This document shows, piece by piece, positions 50,103-58,850 of a stretch of DNA of 64,000 nucleotides (positions within the stretch are counted from its first letter, which is position 1; each line of letters starts with the position of its first letter). Location: assembly GCF_039538145.1 (NCBI RefSeq), contig NZ_BAABBV010000002.1, positions 248,001 through 312,000 on the forward strand, read 5' to 3'. The notes beneath the pieces are model-generated. The model was given only the letters and a program-made list of their open reading frames with translations, was not told the origin of the DNA and ran no database searches. The translations under genes were made by a program, and so were the position numbers. Source of the DNA: Gryllotalpicola daejeonensis. Its GTDB lineage: Bacteria > Actinomycetota > Actinomycetes > Actinomycetales > Microbacteriaceae.

Positions 50103-51458
50103 GCGCCCGAGTTCGATCCCTACGGCGACAGCCGCCAGCCCGAGACGTCCGAGCTGTGGGCGGCGCCGGTCGCGGCCGCGCCCATCGACGCCGATGTGGC
50201 GCTGCCCGGCTCGAAGTCGCAGACGAACCGCGAGCTGGTGCTCGCCGCTCTTGCGGACGGGCCGTCGGTGCTCACCGCGCCCCTGCATTCGCAAGACAGC
50301 GACCGCATGGTCGAGGCGCTCGCGGCGCTGGGCACGGGTATCGAGAGGATGCCTGAGCCGGGCATCTTCGGGGCGGATCTGCGCATCACCCCGGCCTCGG
50401 AGCTCACCGGCTCGACCACGATCGACGCCGGCCAGGCAGGCACCGTCATGCGGTTCGTCCCCCCGGTCGCGGCGCTCGCGCTCGGCCCCGTGACGATCGA
50501 CGCCGACGACTCCGCGCGCGGCCGCCCCATGCACGCCATGGTCGACGCGCTGCGCGCACTGGGCGTCGACCTCGCCGACGAGGGCCGCGCCGCCCTGCCG
50601 TTCACGGTGCACGGCACCGGCCGCGTCGCCGGCGGCGAGATCACGATCGACGCGTCGAGCTCGAGCCAGTTCGTCTCAGGGCTGCTGCTCTCGGCGGCGC
50701 GCTTCGAGAACGGCCTCGTGCTGCACCACTCGGGCGAGCGGCTGCCGAGCCTGCCGCACATCGAGATGACCATCGCGGCGCTCGCGGCCCGCGGCGTCGC
50801 GGTCGAGACGCCCGAGCTCGGCACCTGGGTCGTGAAGCCCCAGACCATCGGCGCGCGCGATGTCACGATCGAGCCGGACCTCTCGAACGCCGCGCCATTC
50901 CTCGCCGCGGCGGTCGCCACGGGCGGCCGCGTCACGATCGGCCATTGGCCGGCCGAGACGACGCAGGTCGGGGCCGATCTCGCGACGTATCTGCCCCTGT
51001 TCGGCGCCGAGGTGACGCTCGAGGGCGACCGACTCACGGTGCGCGGCACCGGCGAGATCCGCGGCGTGAATCTCGACCTCTCGACCGGTGGCGAGCTCGT
51101 GCCCGCCCTGGCGGCGCTCGCGGCACTGGCCGACGGGCCGAGCGAGTTCACCGGCATCGGCCACATCCGCCACCACGAGACCGACCGTCTCGCCGCTCTC
51201 GTGGCCGAGATCAACGGCCTCGGAGGCCGGGCCACCGAGCTCGAAGACGGCCTGCGCATCGAGCCGGCCGAGCTGCACGGCGGCGTCTGGAAGTCGTACA
51301 AGGACCACCGCATGTCGACCGCCGGTGCTCTCATCGGCCTGCGCGTCGAGGGCGTCGAGGTGCACGACATCGGTGCGACGGCCAAGACGCTGCCGCAGTT
51401 CCCCGAGCTGTGGCGCCGCATGGTCGCCGCGGCCGAGCAGGGAGCCCTGCCTGCGTGA
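50082..51458 (+). CDS. aroA: 3-phosphoshikimate 1-carboxyvinyltransferase (EPSP synthase)
   Basis: 458 residues from ATG 50082. The PEP/S3P-binding motif LPGSKSQTNRELVLAAL starts near residue 41, and the second signature GQAGTVMRFVPP is at about 125. RHHETDRLAALVAEI and KDHRMSTAGALIGL near the end complete the active site. Sixth step of the shikimate pathway. It has about 30 extra N-terminal residues before the catalytic domain. Its stop overlaps the GTG of rsgA (GTGA), a gene pairing also seen in M. tuberculosis (Rv3227-Rv3228). Confidence 0.96.
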   Translation: MQFRTYSAPEFDPYGDSRQPETSELWAAPVAAAPIDADVALPGSKSQTNRELVLAALADGPSVLTAPLHSQDSDRMVEALAALGTGIERMPEPGIFGADLRITPASELTGSTTIDAGQAGTVMRFVPPVAALALGPVTIDADDSARGRPMHAMVDALRALGVDLADEGRAALPFTVHGTGRVAGGEITIDASSSSQFVSGLLLSAARFENGLVLHHSGERLPSLPHIEMTIAALAARGVAVETPELGTWVVKPQTIGARDVTIEPDLSNAAPFLAAAVATGGRVTIGHWPAETTQVGADLATYLPLFGAEVTLEGDRLTVRGTGEIRGVNLDLSTGGELVPALAALAALADGPSEFTGIGHIRHHETDRLAALVAEINGLGGRATELEDGLRIEPAELHGGVWKSYKDHRMSTAGALIGLRVEGVEVHDIGATAKTLPQFPELWRRMVAAAEQGALPA

Positions 51459-52585
51459 GCTGGTGGTCCGACGCCGACGATGAGGACGAGCCGTACGGCG
51501 AGTACGACGAGTCGTCGGTGCGTGTCCGGCCGAACCCGAAGGGCAACCGACCGCGCACCAAGCAGCGGCCGGAGCACAGCGACGCGCTGACCGGGCGCGT
51601 GCTCGCCGTCGACCGCGGCCGCTATACGGTGCTTCTCGACGAGGATCAGCCGACCGAGCACCAGCTCGTGGCATCCCGCGCCCGCGAACTGCGCAAGCAG
51701 GCGATCGTCACCGGCGATCGCGTGGACGTCGTCGGCGACACGACGGGCGAGGACGGCACGCTCGCCCGCATCGTGCGCATCGGCGAGCGCACGACGCTGC
51801 TGCGCCGCTCGGCCGACGACACGGACGCCGTCGAGCGCATCATCGTCGCGAACGCCGACCAGATGCTCATCGTGATCGCGGCCGCGAACCCCGAACCGCG
51901 CGTGCGGCTCGTCGATCGCTATCTCGTGGCCGCCTACGACGCGGGCATCGAGCCGCTGCTGTGCATCACGAAGACCGACCTCGCCGACCCCGCGCCGTTC
52001 CTCGCCAACTTCGGGGCGCTCGACCACCTCACGGTGTTCACCAGCGCACGCGGCGCGATGCCGACCGCCGAGCTCGCGCAGGCGCTCGTCGGCCACACGA
52101 CGGTCGCGGTGGGCCACTCGGGCGTCGGCAAGTCGACGCTCGTCAACGCGCTCGTTCCCGACGCCAATCGCGCGACGGGGCACGTGAACGTGGTCACAGG
52201 GCGCGGCCGCCACACGTCGAGCTCGACGGTCTCGCTGCGTGTTGAGACGGATGCCGGCCGCGGCTGGATCATCGACACCCCCGGCGTGCGCAGCTTCGGC
52301 CTCGGGCACGTCGACCCGGCGAACATCCTGCGCGGATTCCCCGACCTCTTTGCGATCACCGAGGAGTGCCCGCGCGGCTGCACCCACCTGCCCGACGCTC
52401 CCGACTGCGCGATCGTCGAGGCGGTGCGCGACGGCAAGCTCGGCCCGGCGGGGGCCGTGCGGCTCGACTCGCTGCAGCGGCTGCTCACGACCCTGGCGCC
52501 GAGCATCGGCGGGCAGGGCGGTCAGAGCAGCCCGGGCAGCCAGGGCGCCCCGACCGCCCAGAACATGACCGAGGAGGCGCGCTGA
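51455..52585 (+). CDS. rsgA: Ribosome small-subunit-dependent GTPase A
   Basis: 376 residues from GTG 51455. A circularly permuted GTPase: OB-fold (GRVLAVDRGRYTVLL), then G4 TKTDL, G1 GHSGVGKST, G3 DTPGVRSF. A C-terminal zinc motif follows, CPRGCTHLPDAPDC. Late assembly factor of the 30S subunit. It starts within the aroA stop and ends in a one-base overlap with the LacI-type gene (TGATG). Confidence 0.95.
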   Translation: MSWWSDADDEDEPYGEYDESSVRVRPNPKGNRPRTKQRPEHSDALTGRVLAVDRGRYTVLLDEDQPTEHQLVASRARELRKQAIVTGDRVDVVGDTTGEDGTLARIVRIGERTTLLRRSADDTDAVERIIVANADQMLIVIAAANPEPRVRLVDRYLVAAYDAGIEPLLCITKTDLADPAPFLANFGALDHLTVFTSARGAMPTAELAQALVGHTTVAVGHSGVGKSTLVNALVPDANRATGHVNVVTGRGRHTSSSTVSLRVETDAGRGWIIDTPGVRSFGLGHVDPANILRGFPDLFAITEECPRGCTHLPDAPDCAIVEAVRDGKLGPAGAVRLDSLQRLLTTLAPSIGGQGGQSSPGSQGAPTAQNMTEEAR

Positions 52586-53592
52586 TGGCACGCGTGACCA
52601 TCGCCCACATCGCCGAGCGACTCGGCGTCTCGAAGGCCTCCGTGTCGTACGCGCTCAACGGCCAGCCCGGTGTCAGCGAGGCCACCCGCGCGAAGGTCGT
52701 CGCCATGGCGGCCGAGCTGGGCTGGCATCCCAGCTTCTCCGCTCGCGCCCTGTCGCGCTCGCGCGCCGACGCGATCGGCATGGTGCTGCGCCGCGACCCT
52801 GCGCTGCTCGGCACCGAGCCGTACTACATGCGACTGCTCGAGGGCGTCGAGGACGTGCTCTCCGAGGCCGGCCAGAGCCTGCTGCTGCGCATGGTCGGCA
52901 CCACGCCCGGCCGCGACACGGCGGTCTACGAGCGCTGGGCGGGCGAGGGGCGCGTCGACGGCGTCATCGTGCTCGACCGCGCGATCGACGACCCGCGCCC
53001 GGAGCTGCTCACCCGCCTCGGTCTGCCGTTCGTGCTGCATGGCGTACTGCCGAGCACCGAGGGCACCGAGCGCATCGAAGACCAGCACCGCGACGCCGAG
53101 CTGATCGTGAGCCACCTCGCCGAGCTGGGGCACCGCCGCATCGCGCACATCACGGGGCCGCTGAGCCTCGCGCACGAGGTCGACCGGCGCGACGCCGTGC
53201 GGCAGGAGTGCGCCGTGCGCGGCATCGAGGTCGACTTCGCCGAGGCCGACTACACCTTCGACACGGCGCACACCCGCGTCACGGAACTGCTCGCCGCAGG
53301 CATCCGCCCCACCGCTCTCGTGTTCTCGAACGACGTGATGGCCGTCGCCGGCCTGCGCGCTCTCGCCGACGCCGACGCGCGCGACCTCGCCGCCGTCAGC
53401 TGGGACGACTCGATGCTGTGCCAGTACTCGTCGCCGACGATCACGTCGCTCGAGCGCTACCCCGACCGCGCCGGCCGCCGCAGTGCCGCCATGCTGCTCG
53501 AGCTGCTCGACGGCCGCAGCTGGAACACCGCGGCCCCGTCGCCGAGCACGCTCGTCGTGCGCGAGACGAGCAGGCCCGCCGCGCGCCCTTAG
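52585..53592 (+). CDS. LacI-family transcriptional regulator
   Basis: 335 residues. The LacI HTH is RVTIAHIAERLGVSKASVSYALNG with hinge helix ARALSRSRADAIG. A periplasmic-binding-like sugar domain follows (GVIVLDRAID, ELGHRRIAHITGP, PTALVFSNDVMAVAG, SWDDSMLCQYSSPTITSLER). Ligand is probably a sugar. It is co-transcribed with aroA and rsgA but no sugar-use gene is nearby, so its targets lie elsewhere. Confidence 0.93.
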   Translation: MARVTIAHIAERLGVSKASVSYALNGQPGVSEATRAKVVAMAAELGWHPSFSARALSRSRADAIGMVLRRDPALLGTEPYYMRLLEGVEDVLSEAGQSLLLRMVGTTPGRDTAVYERWAGEGRVDGVIVLDRAIDDPRPELLTRLGLPFVLHGVLPSTEGTERIEDQHRDAELIVSHLAELGHRRIAHITGPLSLAHEVDRRDAVRQECAVRGIEVDFAEADYTFDTAHTRVTELLAAGIRPTALVFSNDVMAVAGLRALADADARDLAAVSWDDSMLCQYSSPTITSLERYPDRAGRRSAAMLLELLDGRSWNTAAPSPSTLVVRETSRPAARP

Positions 53593-53598
53593 GGTCGA

Positions 53599-54096
53599 AT
53601 GGTGACTTCTGCTGCACCCGCCGCTGTGCCCGGCCGCCTCGCCGTCGGGGACGCCGCTCCCCTGTTCTCGCTTCCAGACGCCTCAGGCGATGTCGTCTCG
53701 CTCGCCGATTTCGCGGGCAGGCACGTGATCGTCTACTTCTACCCCGCCGCTCTGACGCCGGCGTGCACGACGCAGGCGTGCGATTTCCGAGATGGGCTCG
53801 CGGCGCTGACGGATGCCGGCTATGCGGTGCTCGGCATCTCGAAGGACCCCGTCGCCACACTCGGGAAGTTCGCCGAGCAGGAGCACCTCAACTTCCCCGT
53901 GCTCTCGGACGAGTCGCTCGAGGTGCACCGCGCCTACGGGGCGTGGGGCGAGAAGCAGCTGTACGGCAAGACCGTCACGGGGGTGCTGCGTTCGACGTTC
54001 GTGGTCGGGCCCGACGGCGTGCTCGAGCACGCGCTCTACAACGTGAAGGCGAAGGGCCACCTGGGGATGCTGCGCAAGAAGCTCAAGCTCGCGTAG
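53599..54096 (+). CDS. bcp: Thiol peroxidase of the Bcp/PrxQ type
   Basis: 165 residues. The peroxidatic Cys is in YPAALTPACTTQACDFRD, with a second Cys five residues later as resolving residue, the atypical 2-Cys PrxQ pattern. ISKDPVATLGKFAEQEHLNFPVLSD is the family's next conserved block. It reduces peroxides with thioredoxin. It is seven bases after the LacI-type gene and in the SigR region. Its 3' end overlaps the convergent membrane gene by 14 bases. Confidence 0.94.
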   Translation: MVTSAAPAAVPGRLAVGDAAPLFSLPDASGDVVSLADFAGRHVIVYFYPAALTPACTTQACDFRDGLAALTDAGYAVLGISKDPVATLGKFAEQEHLNFPVLSDESLEVHRAYGAWGEKQLYGKTVTGVLRSTFVVGPDGVLEHALYNVKAKGHLGMLRKKLKLA

Positions 54097-54508
54097 CCGG
54101 CTCGCGCCGCAGCGCCCGCGTGACCCCGGGCGTGAAGGCGAGCACGAGCCCCGCGAGGCCGAAGACGAGCAGCACCGCGCCCACGAGCGGTCCGGCCAAG
54201 AGACCCTGCATGGCGCCGATGCCGACGACCAGCTGGATCAGCTGCCAGACGATCGCGAGACCGCGTGCCCAGCGCTTGACGAGCCACACTCCTGTGGCGG
54301 CGAGACCGACCCACAGGAATCCGATCACCAGACAGGCGATGTAGGCGAAGCCGTCCGCTTCGAATTCCGCCCCATGGGCCGCGAACTGCACTATGGTGAG
54401 TGCGGTTGCAGCGAGCACCAACGCCGCTTCGACGCTCAGCACGACCGCAAGGGCAGTCACCGCACCGCGGGAACCCTTATCAGACGTGGGTTTCAGGCTG
54501 GTGTTCAC
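54083..54508 (-). CDS. Four-helix membrane protein, unknown
   Basis: 141 residues with four predicted membrane helices separated by very short loops and a polar N-terminus (MNTSLKPTSDKGSRG). No recognised domain. Genes of this type are often found between bcp and whiB1 in Microbacteriaceae, by my recollection, and have no known role. It is divergent from whiB1 with a 196-base spacer. Confidence 0.75.
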   Translation of the reverse strand: MNTSLKPTSDKGSRGAVTALAVVLSVEAALVLAATALTIVQFAAHGAEFEADGFAYIACLVIGFLWVGLAATGVWLVKRWARGLAIVWQLIQLVVGIGAMQGLLAGPLVGAVLLVFGLAGLVLAFTPGVTRALRREPATRA

Positions 54509-54530
54509 AGTGTTATCCCACTCAAAACTC

Positions 54531-54560
54531 TTGATCTGACTCTGGCCCCCATGGGAGGAT
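54531..54560 (+). promoter_or_regulatory. Candidate whiB1 promoter
   Basis: TTGATC (54531-54536), 18 bases, GAGGAT (54555-54560), close to the actinobacterial vegetative consensus TTGAC(A)-N17/18-TAGGAT. This would give a leader of about 135 bases before the whiB1 ATG. Confidence 0.5.
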
Positions 54561-54704
54561 ACAGGGGTCCGGTTAATCGCTCACGGGGCTGTGGGCAGGT
54601 CAAATATCCCCACGATCTTCGGCCCTGATCCGGTCGTCATCAATGCCGACGAGGCGAACCCGAACCGTCTCCGTCTGCTTTCTTGCAACAAAAGGAGCAT
54701 CCCC

Positions 54705-54953
54705 ATGGACTGGCGCGACAAGGCCGCTTGCCTCACTGCTGACCCTGAGCTGTTCTTCCCGGTCGGCAACACGGGCCCTGCCGTCGACCAGATCGAGAAG
54801 GCGAAGCAGGTCTGCGGCCGCTGCCCCGTCACCGAGGTCTGCCTGCAGTACGCCCTCGAGACCGGCCAGGACTCGGGTGTCTGGGGCGGTCTCTCCGAAG
54901 ACGAGCGTCGTGCGCTGAAGCGCCGCGCCGCTCGCGCCCGCCGCTCGGCGTAG
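54705..54953 (+). CDS. whiB1: WhiB1-type iron-sulfur transcriptional regulator
   Basis: 82 residues from ATG 54705, with AAAGGAG seven bases upstream. The four [4Fe-4S] cysteines are at positions 9, 37, 40 and 46, the same as in M. tuberculosis WhiB1. The GVWGG turn (DSGVWGGLSEDERR) and a basic C-terminus (KRRAARARR) follow. WhiB1 binds the primary sigma factor and is essential in mycobacteria, with the cluster reacting with NO. Its position next to the PdtaS-type kinase is conserved with Rv3219-Rv3220c. Confidence 0.96.
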   Translation: MDWRDKAACLTADPELFFPVGNTGPAVDQIEKAKQVCGRCPVTEVCLQYALETGQDSGVWGGLSEDERRALKRRAARARRSA

Positions 54954-55014
54954 CCCGCGACGGCGCCGCGGTGCGCGGCCCGCGGCACCGCCGCCCGCGC
55001 ACCTGCCGTTGCGG

Positions 55015-56520
55015 TCAGCCCGCGGCACCCGCCCCGCTGGTCAGGAACCGCAGCGGGATCTCGACCGTCACCTCGGTGCCTGCGCCCATCATGGTGTGCC
55101 AGTCGATCGATCCGCCGAGCTCGCCCTGAATCAGGGTGCGCACGATCTGCGTTCCGAGACCTGCACCGACCTTGCCTTCGGGCAGACCCGTGCCGTCGTC
55201 GACGATCTTCACCGTCAGCTGCTCTTCGTTGCGCTCGGCGATGATCTGCACCTCGCCGGACCGGTCGGCGAGGCCGTGCTCGACGGCGTTCGTCACCAGT
55301 TCGGTGAGCGCGAGGGCGAGCGGCGTGGCCGCCTCGCTCGGCAGCACCCCGAAGCGCCCCTTCTTGACCGGCCGCACCGAGGTGTTGTGACCTGCGGCGA
55401 CCTCGGCGACGAGCAGCAGCACCCGCTCGAAGACGTCGTCGAAGTCGACCGCCTGCGCGAGCCCCTCTGACAGCGTGTCGTGCACCACCGCGATCGCGGC
55501 GACGCGGCGCTGCGCCTGGCCCAGAGCATCCTTCGCCTCGTCGGAGTGCGAGCGCCGCGCCTGGATGCGCAGCAGCGACGCCACTGTTTGCAGGTTGTTC
55601 TTGACGCGGTGGTGGATCTCGCGGATCGTCGCGTCCTTCGTGATCAGCTCGCGCTCCTGGTGGCGCATCTCGGTGACGTCGCGCACCAGCACGATCGCGC
55701 CGACCCGCTCGCCGCGGTTCCGGATCGGGATCGCGCGCAGCGAGACCGTCACGCCGCGCACGTCGATGTCGGTGCGCCACGGTGCGCGCCCGGTGACGAC
55801 GAGGGGCAGGGATTCGTCGAAGTTGGTGTGACCGGTCAGAAGACGCGTCGTCACCTCGGCCAGGGACTCGCCCTCGAGCTCTTCCGTGAAGCCGATGCGG
55901 TTGAACGCCGACAGCGCATTGGGGCTCGCGAAGGTCGTGATGCCCTCGACGTCGAGGCGGATCAGTCCGTCGGAGGCACGCGGAGCGCCGCGCCGCGGCC
56001 CGCTCGGCGCCCCGAGGTCGGGGAAATCGCCCGTCGCGATCATCCCGAACAGGTCGTTCGCGCAGTCGTTGAAGGTGAGCTCCTGCCGCCCGGGGGTGCG
56101 CGCCTCGCTCAGGTTGGTGTGGCGCGTGAGCACCGCGATCGGGGAATCCGTGGTCTTCGCACTGCCCGAGCCGAGGCGGCGCAGCACGGGTACGGCGCGA
56201 ACCCGCGTCGGCGTCTCTTCGTACCATTCAGGGGCGCTCGAGTCGACGATGCGGCCGGTCTCGAACGCCTCGCTCACCTGCGTGCGCCATTCGGGGCGGA
56301 TCTTCTGGCCGACGATGTCGCGATAGAACAGCGTCGCCGCGCTCGACGGGCGCGAGTGCGCGACGGCGATGAATCCGTCTTCCGTCGGCACCCACAGCAC
56401 GATGTCGGCGAACGCGAGATCGGCGAGCAGCTGGGCGTCGCCGACGAGCATGTGCATCCACTCGATGTCCTCGGGGGTGGAGCGCCCGTGGGCGATGACG
56501 AGGTCACTGAGGGTCGACAC
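55015..56520 (-). CDS. pdtaS: Sensor histidine kinase, PdtaS-like (HisKA_2)
   Basis: 501 residues, soluble. An N-terminal GAF-like domain (1-150) is followed by a PAS domain (about 185-290; GLIRLDVEGITTFASPNALSA). The HisKA_2 region has the acceptor His in EIHHRVKNNLQTVASLLRIQ, and the ATPase ends LTELVTNAVEHGL, DDGTGLP. The layout matches Rv3220c, whose partner PdtaR is an RNA-binding antiterminator acting on nutrient and copper/NO signals; pdtaR is not in this window. Overlaps the CpaE-like gene by 17 bases. Confidence 0.93.
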   Translation of the reverse strand: MSTLSDLVIAHGRSTPEDIEWMHMLVGDAQLLADLAFADIVLWVPTEDGFIAVAHSRPSSAATLFYRDIVGQKIRPEWRTQVSEAFETGRIVDSSAPEWYEETPTRVRAVPVLRRLGSGSAKTTDSPIAVLTRHTNLSEARTPGRQELTFNDCANDLFGMIATGDFPDLGAPSGPRRGAPRASDGLIRLDVEGITTFASPNALSAFNRIGFTEELEGESLAEVTTRLLTGHTNFDESLPLVVTGRAPWRTDIDVRGVTVSLRAIPIRNRGERVGAIVLVRDVTEMRHQERELITKDATIREIHHRVKNNLQTVASLLRIQARRSHSDEAKDALGQAQRRVAAIAVVHDTLSEGLAQAVDFDDVFERVLLLVAEVAAGHNTSVRPVKKGRFGVLPSEAATPLALALTELVTNAVEHGLADRSGEVQIIAERNEEQLTVKIVDDGTGLPEGKVGAGLGTQIVRTLIQGELGGSIDWHTMMGAGTEVTVEIPLRFLTSGAGAAG

Positions 56521-57820
56521 GCGTCAAGTCTAGAGCGGGGCGGGATGCCGGCACCGGCGCGCTCACGTGCGGGCGCGCTCGCTTCGGCCGCGCTCCCCGG
56601 CGGCGCTTCGCAGGTTCCGCCGTGGGCAGGCCGAGCAGCGTTCCGTGCGTGAAGTCGCGGATCGCCTCGCGCGCAGGCGACCGTGGCGCTGCTGCCGCGA
56701 GCGGGGCCGCCGCGAGCATCGCCGCGTCGAACGCCGGGGCGTCGTCGGGGATCAGCGCTGCGGGCACCACTCCCCCGAAGCGCTGCAGCGCGCCCGTCAC
56801 CTGACCGGCCGGGTTCCCGCCCAGCACGCTCGCGCGCACCCGGTTGACCACGAGGTGGTGGCGCGCGCGAGGAGCCGCCGCCACGGCATCCGTCTGCCCG
56901 CGCAGGAGGCGCGACAGCCCGAGCGGGTCTGCGAGCCCGACGGAGACGAGCTGCGTCGTGTGCTCGAGGGCGGTGAGGGTCGCCGCGTTGCGGCGCGGCG
57001 CGAACAGGTCGCTCGCGATCTCTTCGTCTGCCTCGAGATTGAAGCCGACGTCGACGACGACGTGGTCGACCCAGCCCGCGACGGTGTCGATGACGCGGCC
57101 CACCCGCTCGCCGCTGAGCTCGGGCCAGCGGCTCGGCCGGGCGATGCCGGTGAGCACGGCGAGGGCCCCGGTCGGCATCGGGACGTACTGTGCGACGCGG
57201 TCGAACTCGGCGCGGGTGAGTGCGTCGTTTCCCGCCAGGCGGCACGCGGCGGCGAACCCCGGCGTCTCGTCGAGCAGGCCGAGCCACGGGGCGACTGCGC
57301 CGCCGTAGCTGTCGGCGTCGATGAGGGCGATCGTGCCGCCGGTCAGGGCGAGTTCGGTGGCGAGCTGGATCGCGAGCGACGTTCGGCCCGGCGCGCCCGT
57401 CGGGCCCCACACCGCGATGACGGATGCCTCACGAGCCGGGCCCTGCGACGAGCCTGCCTCGCCCGCGGCGTCGGCACGCGGCACCGCACGCGAGGTGAGC
57501 AGCTGCTCGAGCTCGGCCCAGCTCGACGGCTCGGGCAGCACCTCGCCGGCGCCGGCGCGTGCCGCGACCTCGCGCTCGTCGGCGGTCTGGGCGAGCACGA
57601 CGAGCCGCGTGCCGGTCGCCTGCGCCGCCGCGCGCAGCTCGGGTGTCAGCCGCGCGCGCGTCGCCGAGACGACCGCGAGGTCGATCTCATGTGCGGCAAG
57701 CGCTGTCGACAGCTCGCCCGCGGTCTGCACCCGCGCGACGACGGCATGGCCGGCCTGCAGCGCGCCGGGCAGCAGGGCGTCTTCCGTGCGCCGATCGAGA
57801 CTGAGGGCGAGCTGTGCCAT
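56504..57820 (-). CDS. CpaE/ParA-like protein with degenerate Walker A
   Basis: 438 residues. Residues 1-115 look like the pseudo-receiver of CpaE (ALAAHEIDLAVVSATRARL, TRLVVLAQTADEREVAARAGAGEVLPEP). Residues 130-390 form a MinD/ParA-type domain: ALIDADSYGGAVAPWLGL, VDHVVVDVGFN and VVNRVRASVLG. The Walker A reads GPTGAPGRTS, where both the signature Lys and the P-loop Lys of KGGxxGKT are absent, so ATP hydrolysis is doubtful. The C-terminal 45 residues are basic. CpaE proteins position Tad pili or act in septum placement; no Tad motor or pilin genes are nearby. Confidence 0.82.
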   Translation of the reverse strand: MAQLALSLDRRTEDALLPGALQAGHAVVARVQTAGELSTALAAHEIDLAVVSATRARLTPELRAAAQATGTRLVVLAQTADEREVAARAGAGEVLPEPSSWAELEQLLTSRAVPRADAAGEAGSSQGPAREASVIAVWGPTGAPGRTSLAIQLATELALTGGTIALIDADSYGGAVAPWLGLLDETPGFAAACRLAGNDALTRAEFDRVAQYVPMPTGALAVLTGIARPSRWPELSGERVGRVIDTVAGWVDHVVVDVGFNLEADEEIASDLFAPRRNAATLTALEHTTQLVSVGLADPLGLSRLLRGQTDAVAAAPRARHHLVVNRVRASVLGGNPAGQVTGALQRFGGVVPAALIPDDAPAFDAAMLAAAPLAAAAPRSPAREAIRDFTHGTLLGLPTAEPAKRRRGARPKRARPHVSAPVPASRPALDLTRVDPQ

Positions 57821-57836
57821 CGCTGTTGCCGCCTGC

Positions 57837-58463
57837 TCAGGCGCCCGCGGGAAGCACGGTGATGTCGTCGCCGTTGGCGAGCGACTCGAGCAGCTGCGCG
57901 GTCGAGTCCTTGGGGACGCGCACTTCCACCGCGACCCCGCCGGACGCCCCGAGCCCCGAATCGCGCACCACCCGCACCACGGTGCCGTCGGGCACGAGCA
58001 CGCGCGGCGCGCCGAACTTCGGTGCCCCGGCGCCCTCGCCGGTGGCCTCAGCCGACCAGACGTCGACCGCGCTGCCGACGTCGATCGAGGCGGGCAGCTC
58101 GCCGTCGACGCTGATCACGACGCTCGTCTCGCGCTGGGCGGAGGCCGCGCCGAGCGCGCCGACCGGCACGAGCTCGCCGGCGGCGATCGTGCGGGTCACG
58201 ACGGTGTCGGCCTGCGGGCGCGCGCTCAGATAGGCAGAGGATGCCTTCCCGAGCCGCACCCGCACGCCCACCAGGTCTTTCGCCGAGACCTCGTCGCCCG
58301 CCGCGAGAGCATGCCGTGCGGCGAACACCTCGACGCTGCGGTCGGAGGCCGCGACGAGCCCGGCGACGCCCGCCACCGAGGCGACGACGAGCACGATGCC
58401 GAGCAGGAAACGGGGCTCGCGCCAGGCGGGGCGCGGCCGAGGCACGGGGCTTGGCGAGCTCAT
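57837..58463 (-). CDS. SAF-domain protein, CpaB/RcpC-like
   Basis: 208 residues from ATG 58463. One N-terminal membrane helix (FLLGIVLVVASVAGVAGLV) is followed by an SAF domain (VFAARHALAAGDEVSAKDLVGVRVRL, TIAAGELVPVGALG) and a CpaB-type C-terminal region ending LLESLANGDDITVLP. In Tad systems CpaB sits in the envelope. Here it is 16 bases upstream of the CpaE-like gene, forming a two-gene pair apart from any pilus locus. Confidence 0.88.
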   Translation of the reverse strand: MSSPSPVPRPRPAWREPRFLLGIVLVVASVAGVAGLVAASDRSVEVFAARHALAAGDEVSAKDLVGVRVRLGKASSAYLSARPQADTVVTRTIAAGELVPVGALGAASAQRETSVVISVDGELPASIDVGSAVDVWSAEATGEGAGAPKFGAPRVLVPDGTVVRVVRDSGLGASGGVAVEVRVPKDSTAQLLESLANGDDITVLPAGA

Positions 58464-58529
58464 GCCCCAATGGTGGCGAATCCGCAAGCCCCCGGCGAAA
58501 GTTATCCACAGTGGCACCGGCCGCGCGCA

Positions 58530-58829
58530 ATGGTCGACACAATGGATGACATGACCTTCCACTCCGCAGGCGACGCCGCGCGTTTTCTGACGACGGCCGA
58601 CTGTGCGGAGATCCTCAATGTCGAGGTCGCCGACGTCACGGCCCTTCTCGAGACGGGCGAGCTTCCGGCGATCAAGGTCGGCGCGCAGTGGCGCATCGAG
58701 CGCGAGGTGCTCGAGTCGTACATCGCGAGCCTCTACGAGGACCAGCGCCGCCGTGCCCTGTGGGAGCAGTCGGACTTCGCGAGCCTCGCCGAGTTCTCGG
58801 GCGGTTCGCCGCTGTCCTCCGGCGACTGA
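58530..58829 (+). CDS. BldC/excisionase-type helix-turn-helix protein
   Basis: 99 residues from ATG 58530; ATGs at 58542 and 58551 are also in frame. The MerR-like winged helix reads LTTADCAEILNVEVADVTALLETGELPAIKVGAQWRIEREVLESYI, followed by an acidic C-terminus. BldC-type proteins bind DNA repeats cooperatively and control developmental or stress genes. No ribosome site is evident. It is divergent from the SAF gene and convergent, 21 bases apart, with the next gene. Confidence 0.88.
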   Translation: MVDTMDDMTFHSAGDAARFLTTADCAEILNVEVADVTALLETGELPAIKVGAQWRIEREVLESYIASLYEDQRRRALWEQSDFASLAEFSGGSPLSSGD

Positions 58830-58850
58830 CGGCGCGGGGGCAGCACGGCG

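Noticed and set aside
54509..54522. AGTG-TTATCC-CACT upstream of whiB1 as a CRP/Cmr site
   Set aside because: Mycobacterial whiB1 is CRP-controlled, but the CRP consensus has eight bases between GTG and CAC. Here there are six, and the inner A/T positions do not match.
58502..58510. TTATCCACA, a perfect DnaA box, with TTATCAACA at about 59479 as a possible origin
   Set aside because: Only isolated boxes about 1 kb apart, no cluster, and no dnaA, dnaN or AT-rich unwinding region. Isolated boxes are expected by chance or as DnaA titration sites.
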